In this document: positions 41,996 to 52,601 of the stretch, in pieces | Numbering within the stretch: the first letter of the stretch is position 1 | Layout: every line of letters starts with the position of its first letter | NCBI GenBank assembly: GCA_027576995.1 | Contig: JANBQC010000011.1 | Coordinates: forward strand, 80,427 to 144,426 | Direction: 5' to 3' | DNA: 64,000 nucleotides | Source of the DNA: Dimargaris cristalligena | Lineage: Eukaryota > Kickxellomycota > Dimargaritomycetes > Dimargaritales > Dimargaritaceae | The notes under the pieces: generated by a model | The model's input: the letters and a program-made list of their open reading frames with translations, nothing else | Told to the model about the DNA's origin: nothing | Database searches by the model: none | Program-made: the position numbers and the translations under genes

Positions 41996-43918
41996 CCCCG
42001 GAAGGGAAAAACAAAAGTATAGGTATGTGTGGTAGAGTATGCGTCAAAAGACGTGATTTTTTTAAGACAAAAAAAAAGGAAAACGATTGGTAGTCAAAAG
42101 TGCGGTTATCAGTCAACCAGGCGATTACTGCCGATTCAATACGAGGTGGGAAGTGCGATTGTAAAACCGACGATATAAGGTAAGAAGTGGACAACTCAGA
42201 ATGTTTAACGCGAAGGACCTAATAAACACGTTGACAGTCGGTGACGGGGAATAGAGGAAAATGAGGCGTCTCTAAATAGTGGAAGGGGTGAGAATTAGGT
42301 AACCATATGTATTCGACGGCTTGGGCAGTCCGAAAAATACAAGAAAGGAGGTAGTACGGAGGAGAGGTGAAGGAAAGGGAGGGGTTAAAAGGAAGCAAAT
42401 CAACCGATTCAATACGTCAGGGGGAAGGCACACAGGGCTACTGATACTGGTAAAACAAAACGAAACGAAACGTCCAAGTACACTAAGGAGAGAGGTACAG
42501 GCGCTGTGGAAAAGGGCGACGAGAGGAGGCGGTACGTCGTAAAACTAGGTAACAAGTAATAGTATAGTGCTGAAAAGTAACAAGAGTGGGTTAAAAACTT
42601 TTGGTTTCGATTCAATGGCAAGGGGGAGAGTAATAACAATATAAATGGGGATGAATAAAATAGAAGGGGGGCTCAAGGGGCAGGGAGTAGGACGGCTGGA
42701 CCCGGGGGCTAGTTATAGCTACTAGTGAGAGCGAATAGAGTAGAACAGCTTGGAGGAGAAGTATCAGAGGAGAGAGTGGTCAACAAATGATAGAGCAGTT
42801 CGCTGAGTTATACAGAGCGAAGAGAATGAGTAGGAGTAGAGGGCGGACCGGGTTATGGTATTAAAAAGGAAAGGCTGGGTAACCAGATTGCCTAAACGAG
42901 TGGCTGGCTTCTGAATGGACCTTTCTGTAATATAAATTGGCGACGACGGGGATAATAAGTAGAAGGAGGTGGACAACAACAATACAAAATATAAAAACGC
43001 TATTAGCAAAGAAGGGGCATGGGCACCGGGTAATATCGCTAATATTATGGACGCTGGGGGCGTCAAGAAATATCAAATCGGTTTAAAGTGAAATGAACCA
43101 ATTATTTTTCTCTCGGAGGATGACGGGCGGCAGGTCCACCACCCATTCTCTTCTCGATTGATGTTGTCCGAAAGTTTGGTGTGGCGGCGGATGATGATTA
43201 TGCTGAGAGAGAGGTGGTGTGTGGGACCTTGGCCTAGAGCGCGTTAGGGTGAGGAGAGAAGTACCGCCACCCCATCTCAGCAATGCATATATCTACAATA
43301 GAAGGGGGGAGGGGTATGTATACAGAGGCCATCCACCATAGTCTAAACTACATTGGTATAGCTAACTATAACAAGCAACCCCCTCCTCAATTTTGCACCT
43401 AATGATGTGGAGGCCGATAATCAAGGCAGGCCAGATAGGCCACCCTCCCCCTCTTCTATCATAGCCACTACGAACTACTGCTCAAAAATCGGGGATATAA
43501 GCGTGATAGGTAAATTCGCGACCCCAGTGCTACCCCCAACTAGAGACCGCGACCACGCTCTATGCTCATCGGTGGTCCGGGTGAGATGCTAGTAGAGGGG
43601 CCTGGCCAGCTCCACTGCTTGTGCTCAGTGTTTCGGTGGCGTTCCTGGTCAAACGACCAACCCGGATGAACCTTATGAGGCGAAATATTACATGACTTAC
43701 CTTGGAGGGGACCTGCAAACCTAAACAGGCGATGTGGAATAGAAATGGGCGGGGAATGGGGTTCTGAGAAAGCAGCACACGAAAAGGGTGAATAAGTGGA
43801 AATAAGTTAATCCGGGACTTGGTGTCTCTGGTTCCAGAGGAGTAAGAAGGAACAGGCAAAAGAAGTAAGGGGCGGTTTTGCCTGGGCGGACAACTAAGGC
43901 CGAGTATATAATATATGT

Positions 43919-43933
43919 ATATATATATATATA
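43919..43933. repeat. (TA)n microsatellite
   Basis: About seven TA units, interrupted just upstream by ATATATG. Confidence 0.8.
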
Positions 43934-44290
43934 GTATTGGTAGTACGCCAAGCGAAGACGACAGACCAAAGTATTAAAGAGAGAGAGAAGCGAATAAACT
44001 TTACACCAAGCGGGACTCTCCGCAGGGGGAGGAGATATGCGGGGAAGAAAAAGGGAGCCCCAAGGATATTTAGAGCAAAAGAGAAAGAGAAGAGGTGGGT
44101 GAGGAGGCTGTGTGTATAAGCGGAGATATATGGGGAAAGGAAGGGAAAAGGAAGCAGGCGCGCTTGGACCAGTAAAGAAAGGTGCTGGTTGATTGGGAGG
44201 AGGGTTAGAGGGTTAGGTTTGGGGCGGGAAGATATGGGTTGACAATTAAGGAAATAGCAATCAGCTCTTAACAGAGTGGAGGAAGGGAAG

Positions 44291-44306
44291 TATATATATA
44301 TATATA
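44291..44306. repeat. (TA)n microsatellite
   Basis: Eight TA units in purine-rich non-coding DNA. Confidence 0.85.
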
Positions 44307-44900
44307 ATTAATGTAAAAAGAGAAGGAAAGAGGGATAATATACGAAACTATGTATATACATATGTGTGTTGTATGTATGATTAGTATTTAGCAGTGGCGA
44401 AGGAAAGGTTTGTCAAGCACCTAGCTAAAATAAACATGTATGCATGTATGCGGCAATTTGATAAGGACACTAGTACTACTAGGACTCGGTGGTGGTGGGA
44501 TGCTATGTATATATATAATCTATTAGAGAAAACAAGTAAGTTGAGGTGTGTGATACGGCAGTCCAGCAAAAGAGCTACTGGAGGTAAGGCCGGCTCAGAT
44601 CCAGGTTTAATACTTTTCCACATGACGGGTGCATATACAGAGAGGGAGCTCCCCCAACCGCCCGGATGATTCCGCTGGAAGGATGAGTAAATGAAACCCG
44701 CCCTCCCCGATTATTATATCCCAAAAGGTGAGTGAGAGGAGTGAAAAAGAGAGAGATAGTGAAGGGAAAAGGCGAGACTGACTCTCGTGCCATTGGCGCA
44801 ACAAGCCTCTCACCCTGGGAGTTTGGCCAGGGTTGGCTGGACTGTATGCACCCGCGCATACAAAGCGGGTTAATGCGGAAGGCAGAGCAGAGCGGGTTCG

Positions 44901-47900
44901 GCTCTAGGCCTGGTCAAATTAAGATCGGGCCGACGGGGCTGTATAGGATGCGCCTTGACCCCGAAAAATCAAGTCTCGTAGACCACCAACCTTCGTAAAA
45001 CCCGGCGCATATGCCAATCTTACGCATATAATCGCGTATCTTTTAGAATCGCTTCTTACCCAAACTCTTCTCTTCTCGTCGTCGGCCGAACACTAAACCA
45101 TCTAAATTTACCACATCGACAGATTGGCACTGCCCATCCCTAAAATCGACCGTCCACGCAGTCGATGCATAAGACAACCATGCCTTTTCCGGTTTGGTCT
45201 AGTCTAGTCTGGGTGGGGCAGGTACATCCCAATATCCTGGTCGCCGCCGTAGTCGCTTGTTCTTTTCCCCCCAATCCGCCGCCATGATTTGCACCAGAGA
45301 AATACGCTGCCGCTTGTGGATCGTTCAGCTGCCAACTATAGCAGGCATCCTTTACCCCCCTTCCTCCCGCTTAAACTGGAACTCACCCCGCATGCCTCTC
45401 GCCCACTCTACATTTACCCTGGTCCAACCTACCACCCACATTCAACAGTACAGTTCAGGAGGAGCCCCATAGGTGCCTTTATTTGGAGGAGCGTTGCCCG
45501 TGGCCCCCCATGCCATGGGTAGATAGATAAGTAGGTAGGTGCTTTTCATGTGGTTTACCTACAGTCCCTGCCTGGGTCGCAAGGAATAGTATTAGGGAAA
45601 GGGGAACGAAACGAGCAAGTGCTTTCCATACACCCTATTCTTCACCACTGACAATAAACCAGGCTATTTCCCAGCCGGACACGCTATATGCCCCCCCACC
45701 ATTCATGTGCGACTAGAGGGGCTTTTTTAAGAAAGGAGGCCGTAGCATCATGGAAGGTGTTTCGGGGGTCCCCTAGTTGATGAGCACCGTATTTATCACC
45801 TTCCTATACCAAATGGACTAATAATGGCGGTCCACCACGCTGAGAGTTATGATGATCGGCCTAAGGATGCACTCTCCCTCTCTTTTCTGCTGGGGATTAC
45901 CTAGCTTTATTAGGCACATTCTTTTTTTATTATTATTATTTATTATTTGGATCCCTCGGCAACCACCTCATAAGATTGGTTTTTTGGGTTTAGTGAATCT
46001 ATTATCACCCTTTAGTCAAAACTATATTCATCCGCCAAGTAGCCATTTCCTTGGCCCCTGTGGCGTTGCTATTATGAGACTAGGATGGCCTGGTTAAGCG
46101 CAACTCGTGGAGAACCTGTCATTGGGTGTGTCAATGGCAGATGAATACCTCCTCTAAATATATTTAAGCCGTTCGCAGGGGGAGGGGAGGGGATACATGC
46201 ACGCATCCCTCCCTATAAGACCAATATCAATAATATATTACCCACCCCGCTTTACCAACAAGGACGAAGCCATGAGAAAGGATGAAGGGAGCTGATGTGA
46301 ACACGGCCAACTCTTGATTTGTCGGATAGTCTCAACTAATCAGGTCCTTTAAAATAAAATGTAACTTAATCCGATAGGGAAATGACCTGGAAAGACCGAA
46401 TTTATCTGATACTTCATCGCGGCTGTACCCGGCTATATTTAGCCTCCTCTAAATCTAATAGAGATATATCGGCCAGTAGCACGCCTCCATGGTGACACCC
46501 GTAATAGCTCAAGCGCATCCTTTTCTTAATAAGGGTTTACCGTGTGTGTGTGTGTGGATATGTACACTCGTAGTCCAGTGCGAAATATGGGCAATTCGTA
46601 GTTATAAATTAATGGCAACTTGGTTCCGGGAGTAGTGGGGGGGACCAGGCTAATAATGACAGGGGCGGGCGGTTAAAAGTGGGGGGTTGGAGTGAGTACT
46701 ACGGGCCAGTCGTAATCTGGGGAAGATTGCCCCCATGCCTATCTATCACACAGGCTTGCAGGGGGGATGTGTTTGGTCTGGCCAAACTCAACCACATAGA
46801 CCGGCAAAGAAATAATAATAGATGGGCAATACAGGTAAAGCGGCTGTTGCCCAGATCTAAGAAGTGGTGGTGGAGAAACACTGAAGGGTGAGCCCAGTCA
46901 TGGAGTCGATCACTAGGTCCAAGTTGAGACTGTACTAATGGGTAACCCATTCCACAGCCGTGGAGCCCCCTTTTGGGCATCAGCCAGCATTGGAGGGGGT
47001 GATTATTGGAAAGGGGAAGGTCAGGGGTGTTTGATTTAAGGAGTTCGGCTAGCGATAATGGGCAGCAGAGTTCGAAATGCAGGAGATGTAGATGTATCAT
47101 TTAGTTAAAAATAGTAATCACCCTATAGTAGATACATTTATCCCCCTCGTGCTGACCTACAGCCCAATATATAAATTCCTTGAAATCCAATGACGTAAGG
47201 TTGGGTCTTGCGCATACCTATTTCACCGTCTATTCCGTAACATTTCCCTTTTTCTAACCATGTATCCTGCCCCGTAGATTTAAAGGCGGCTGGCGAGCCG
47301 CTTCCCAACCGGGCCTATTTTATCGATTCGCTGGTTAGGTTTACAGAGAGAGAGTGGAGGATAAGGTGCGCCAGTGCAACCACCTTTCGGGGGAATACAA
47401 CGGCCAGAATTCCGCTTAGCCGGAAAAGGAAATGCACTCACTCCCCCTCCCCGCCGTACCCATTGGCTAGAGCACAACACAGCCAACCAACCACCGTCGA
47501 CCCCAGTTTCCCAACCGGGCGGACGACGGCCTCTGTATTCTCCGTGTCTTGGCCCGGATCGCACCATCGGCGGCCATACGTTCCCTTTGATGTTATTTTA
47601 TAATGTATATTTTTTTATTCTGCCCATCTCCCTCCTCCTTCTCCAAGCCGGATTTTTAGTTGCTTTTAGTCTGTTAATATATATATAATCGATTGCGGTT
47701 TTTCCCACTTTCCTTTCATTTTCTTAGCGAATATAAGTGAATAATCGCATCAATTCCACATGGGATTGGCTGCGAACCCGGGGCCAATTGGCCCTGGTAA
47801 TGATGAGAACTTTTAAAAAGTGGATTGTCCAACTCTGATATCGCTAATTGGGCCATAGGGGAAGTCGTCTCTTTGGCGACTGGAGGGGAGGTCTAAAACC

Positions 47901-50900
47901 CTGGTCTTATTTCGGGGCATCTCTGCCGATACCTCCTCTCCTGTTCTTTTTCTCCGTATCCTCTTCTCCTCGCCCATCGCTCCCTGTGGATCTCAATCGT
48001 GTCGTTCGAATAGTACGGGGATCAATTATAGGGTTGGTCTATCTAGTAGGCGGGGGCGGAAGAAACTGGCCGTATTTTTCCGCTCTTCATAAATATGCAC
48101 ACCCACCGTTTCCTTTAGATGGGTCGGGCCTAACTCCTGTCCGAACCCGCCCCGGGTCATTTAACGTAGCCAGTCGGGGGCCTTCTCATTATATATATAT
48201 ATATATATATTTCGACCCGCTCCAAATATACAATGCCCAGAATATACTGCTATTCTCACGACCTTACGCAGTTGAAGGGACGTCTTATTCGAAACCCACT
48301 AAAAGACGGCTAGCAGGAAGGGATAGTGATGAAATGGAAGAGAGCACTGAGTAAGGGGATGCTTTCCAACCCCCTCCACATCTCCCCCTTCTGCAATCAC
48401 CGGTTGGAGGCCTCCTCCTGTAAACAAGCGGTAAATGTGTGAACGAACAGCCGAAAATGGAGTCCAACCTCTCGGTCCACCCGAGTATTTAAAATGGGGT
48501 TGTGGGTTCATTTTTAGCATCCCAGCTCACCCAATCCTATCCCAGTCCCCCTGCAGGTTAGTGCCGTCACCGGCGGTTGGGGGCGCGGAGGTCTTGGAAT
48601 GACCTCGACCGTAACCCCCCTGAATGCCAGTGCTGTCCCTATGGTCGGCACCTGATGCTCATAATACGACAGCCTAGGCCCTGGCCAAAGGACCCTTCCT
48701 GTACAGGATAGAGACCTTCACTACTTCCCTACCTCCCTCCAGATGGACTGGTCATCCTTATCAACATCATGGCCAATCAATAGAGCTGAGAATAGTAATA
48801 CATAAACGAAAAAAAAAGACATGTGAGTTTGGCCTACTTGGCTATCAGTGGCCATGGGCAAGCATAGGTACTTTACCGATTTGGTAATGGATGCGAGTTT
48901 ATGGGGACGGACATCACCTTCGACTACGGCTGGAAGAGTGGGTGTTGAGAAACAGCTGGCTGCAGAGTTGCCTGAACGAGAGAGCCTGGAACTCTATCAT
49001 TCAGGTAAAGGCAAAGGTGAAGGTTCTCTTGGGTAGGCGAAAGAGGGGGCGGGGTAGACAATCTCCGGAACGGTCCGGGTTGATTGGAATTAGTATCCAA
49101 ACCATTCACATCAAAGGAAAACCAGGCACTTGAAACCGCTAAAGGATCGTCTCGGATTTGGTTCTAGTTTGTACGTTCCAAATGGTGGTTGAGGTGGGGT
49201 GATGCGGTCGATGATAGCGGCTGGTTGCCAGCCAAGGGTTGCTGATTTATCCAAGTTTATGGCCCGACGCCGACCTGACCGATTATATACCCCAGCTCTA
49301 CACCATCCTCCGTGGCTCTAAGGGTTTACTCTTAATCATAACATAGATCACTTACTTTCCCCGCCTGACGCGCGACCAGGGAGGGGGTTTGGCACGGATT
49401 ATTCCACCATATGCGGGAGGACCTTTTCCGGTTCACACCCGAGTAGTGTTAGACTCATTACGCCATTACCGGTTATTTTTAGGATATCCCCGCTAATGAT
49501 CTATTTCGCAGCCCCCTGGTCAGATTCCTTACAATTACGGGGAGTCCAGTAAAGAAGAATATTCTCTTACTCCCCCATAGTGGTTTTTAATATGGGTGAC
49601 ATGGGGAATGAGCCCTTGCCACCACTCTCCGGCTGTTGATTAATATCCTATAGTTCACAGCCAGCCCATCCACTGATCAGAGACAGGCGGACTGTGATCG
49701 AATATCCCGTATCATTGTGACAATGGGCCTTCGGGGAGGAAAGGCAGTGGTGGGGGTGAACCACTGTGGCCGTGCGCAAGGGAATAGGGGATGGTGAGGA
49801 GGAATAAAAAAAACAGGCTGGGGTGTGGAACGGGTAGCAAGATTCATACCGCATAGGGAGGGGCAATAAAAGAACAAGAGAGGGGGAAAGGTGAGGCTGA
49901 GTGGTCCAGCCCAGCCGAAGTCCGACCTCGACTTTGCCTTCCGGCATTTCCGACGTTGGGGAAAATACCCCGCGGATCGTTTATAGTAGTTTTAGTGCCT
50001 TTAGCGTTCATGTTGTCTAAACATTGCCAATCAACTCATTATATCGCCTGAGGGAACTGGCGTCTTAAGTTTCCTCGCATCTTGGGTATGGGGGGCGTCG
50101 ATCCATGTAAGCGCGGGAACAATCGACTTGCAAGGTGGGGGGAGTAGAGTAGCTGCTGTTGGGAGGGACCCGGGGTATTGTATACTATACTACGGACCAA
50201 GGGACTTCTGGGACTTTTCCTTGGGGGATAAAAGAGAGATGCACCAAAGTGGATCAAAGTTCCTTGGGTAAGTGGAAGTGCCGGTGAGGGAATGTTGAAG
50301 GGAGGACGGGGACTGTGTACCGTGGTGGTTACGACCCAGACAATTCGGAAGACAGGGACAGTGTGGGCGGGGATGGGGATGAGGAGCCGCACAAAGACCC
50401 TTTTTGGTCCATGGGGCCCCACAATGTTACCTAATCCAGGGTCCGATGACGGGGGCGCGGGTTAGCGTGCGTTTTACAGCAATGGCGGAGATACATGGGG
50501 GAATAGTGGTGTCATGGAAGGGGACGGGTGAAACAAATCAAGGGATAGGAATCGTTATCTTGCTGATGGGCTCTGTTTGTTGCTGGTGCGATAGTGTAGG
50601 GTACAGGCTTATCCAGGAAGTCTCGTGCTGCTGCAACAGGCCGTCTTTGATAAATTATTATTGCCAGCCATGGGGGTTTAATCTGCTCAAGGGCTGACAA
50701 ATAAAGCCTATTCATAAGAAATTATATATATAATTATAAAGGAGATATCTATCTGAATCCCTTGCCAGACGGTTCTTTGATAAATCCGATTTGTAAGGAT
50801 GGTGGATTCGGGGCGGCTAACCTCTGACCGTACCCCCAGCGAAACAATCAATCATTATGACGTATTTTTTTATGTATGGAATGGAAGGTTGTGTGGTACC

Positions 50901-51317
50901 AATGGCCTCATTCACGCCAAAGTGTAGAACGTGCTCCGGTAATAATAAAAGCACTCAATGTCGGTGGCGGTTAATTACGAAAAAGCATTAATGCTGAAAA
51001 CGAACCCATCGTTCATCTTATATATATATCTCTTTCATTCGTTACCAGCTAGCCAGTATTTACATAGGATCGTCATTCGTTCGTGGTTAGCCCCGCCAAG
51101 TTGCCCGTTTACAATAGCTGCTCTTTTTTACTTATAGTTGACCGTAGACGCTAGTTAGTCTATCCCCGTTTTATATCATTTCTGCGCCGTTCTCCTTGTC
51201 GTCTTCGTTGTCTTTTCCGCCCCGTCAACTCCGTATTACTTACTCTTGTATATCATAGTCCGCCCATTTTGCTTGATAAAAGAAACAAAACACACAACCA
51301 AGTAAAACCCCGCTATT
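44901..51317. other. 6.4-kb interval without a firmly supported gene
   Basis: Frames are short and lack the GC3 bias of neighbouring genes. Simple repeats include (TG)n at about 46540-46555 and (TA)n at 48190. The only place that looks possibly coding is 48258-48652, where an open stretch ends at a GTAAGG donor and a GC-rich stretch follows a good acceptor. The last 300 bases before 51318 are T-rich and leader-like for the NmrA-like gene. Confidence 0.4.
48190..48210. repeat. (TA)n microsatellite
   Basis: About ten TA units, some 45-70 bases before a possible splice acceptor at about 48258. Confidence 0.88.
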
Positions 51318-52601
51318 ATGCCTCTCGCTATCCGTGGCGTGCCCATGTTTGTCGGTATCGCCGACGAACAAGCCGGTTACGTCATATGCAAATCCCTTCT
51401 AACTGGCCCCAGCCGCCGGTGCCTCCGCAAACTGTACTGTGGTGTCTTGGACCCCAACTCGGAAATCGCCCAGGAGTTAGCCGACCTGGGCGCCCACGTC
51501 GTTAGTTTCCGTCCGGGCTGTTCCAGTATCGATGCCACCCAGCCGTCCGGCTCGACCTCCGACGGCAACTCTTCCTCCTCTTCTTCTACATCGTCATCCT
51601 ATTCCGTTGAAGGTAATCGGGACGGCCGAATTCGAGGTGGTAGTCGAAGTAATAGCGGGTGTAGTAGCAATGGCAGTGGTGGGGGAGTCTGCGAATCCCC
51701 CTGTTATAGTGTCCTTCGCCGTTGTTCGGTGGCCTTACTCGTACCCAACCACACGGGAACCCCCGACACCCAGCCTATGGAAGACTGGACCTACCTGGTG
51801 GAACTAGCCCACCGCGCCCGAGTCGAATTCGTTTTTATGCTCTCCCTCGTCGGCATCGACTACGTGACCAGTCCGCGTCTCAAGGCCTTTGTTAAGATGG
51901 AGCACCACTTCCGCGACGCCTTCCCGCGCCCGGGCCGGCCGCCCAAAGGTGCCAGCGGCGGGGATGCCGGGAGCTGCGGCGGCTACGCCGCCCGACCCTG
52001 GACCCCCCGCCGGGCCCAAATCATCCGCAAGAGCCTCCCGCTCGAGAACCTCCTTCTGTACCGAGCCGGAATCCAAACCACCGCTACTTTAGCCATTCCC
52101 ATTTGGCAAAACGAGTTTAGTCCCGTGGCTATTGCGGATGTCGCGTTGGGGGTGCTGTATTTGATGCAGGCGGACTTTACCGTGGTGAGCCAGGGGGACC
52201 ATTCCTACGCCGGATTAACCGGTGGGGGTCCCCTGCCGCCGCCGTCGACCCTTCCTTTAGCTGTGGTTCACTTTACCGGCCCCGAACTGGTCCAGGGTCG
52301 CCAAATGGCCGAGTACGCTAGTCAGGTACTTCACACGGATTTACAGTTTACGCCCATGCGGGACTACGCCGAGGTTCGCCATTATTTGGCCTGCACGAGT
52401 CGTTTGCAGCCCGACGAAATCGAGTTCTTGGTTGAGGTGTACGAGGCGATTAATGCCGGGTTCATGACCCGGCAGTCGGGCGATTTGGCCCAGTTGTTGG
52501 GTCATCCGCCCATGGGGGTGCGCAAGTTTTTCGAATACAACGAGGGTAGTTTCCGACCCCCCGTCAACCCGACCGTCCGACCGGAGTCGGATCTGCTTTA
52601 A
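51318..52601 (+). CDS. NmrA-like Rossmann-fold protein
   Basis: A single exon of 427 residues. The layout follows NmrA/HSCARG-type atypical short-chain dehydrogenases: an N-terminal beta-alpha unit (MFVGIADEQAGYVICKSLL), a second strand (RKLYCGVLDPNSEIAQEL), ALLVPNH near the central sheet, HHFRDAFPRPGRPP with RIIRKSLPLENLLLYRAGI-type sequence, and a C-terminal part with LAVVHFTGPELVQGRQMAEYA, LQFTPMRDYAEVRHYL, VEVYEAINAGFMTRQSGDLA and LLGHPPMGVRKFFEYN, which match the NmrA C-terminal helical region. The usual GxxGxxG dinucleotide motif is degenerate. A Ser/Gly-rich insert (about 73-128) interrupts the fold. Family members sense NADP(H) or regulate transcription factors; enzymatic activity is doubtful. 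The start is the first ATG (CTATTATGCC) after an AT-rich leader. Confidence 0.85.
   Translation: MPLAIRGVPMFVGIADEQAGYVICKSLLTGPSRRCLRKLYCGVLDPNSEIAQELADLGAHVVSFRPGCSSIDATQPSGSTSDGNSSSSSSTSSSYSVEGNRDGRIRGGSRSNSGCSSNGSGGGVCESPCYSVLRRCSVALLVPNHTGTPDTQPMEDWTYLVELAHRARVEFVFMLSLVGIDYVTSPRLKAFVKMEHHFRDAFPRPGRPPKGASGGDAGSCGGYAARPWTPRRAQIIRKSLPLENLLLYRAGIQTTATLAIPIWQNEFSPVAIADVALGVLYLMQADFTVVSQGDHSYAGLTGGGPLPPPSTLPLAVVHFTGPELVQGRQMAEYASQVLHTDLQFTPMRDYAEVRHYLACTSRLQPDEIEFLVEVYEAINAGFMTRQSGDLAQLLGHPPMGVRKFFEYNEGSFRPPVNPTVRPESDLL

Larger units (their letters stand above)
41996..44900. other. 2.9-kb purine-rich region upstream of the RasGEF gene
   Basis: The plus strand is strongly purine-rich for nearly 3 kb, so the RasGEF sense strand is pyrimidine-rich. 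No frame is supported. (TA)n tracts occur at 43919 and 44291. A long leader or promoter of the RasGEF gene is the most economical interpretation. Confidence 0.5.

Noticed and set aside
47848..48354. 168-codon plus-strand frame crossing a (TA)n tract
   Set aside because: As one exon it would encode an alternating Tyr-Ile repeat from the TA tract and has poor codon bias; only its last part is kept as a possible spliced exon.
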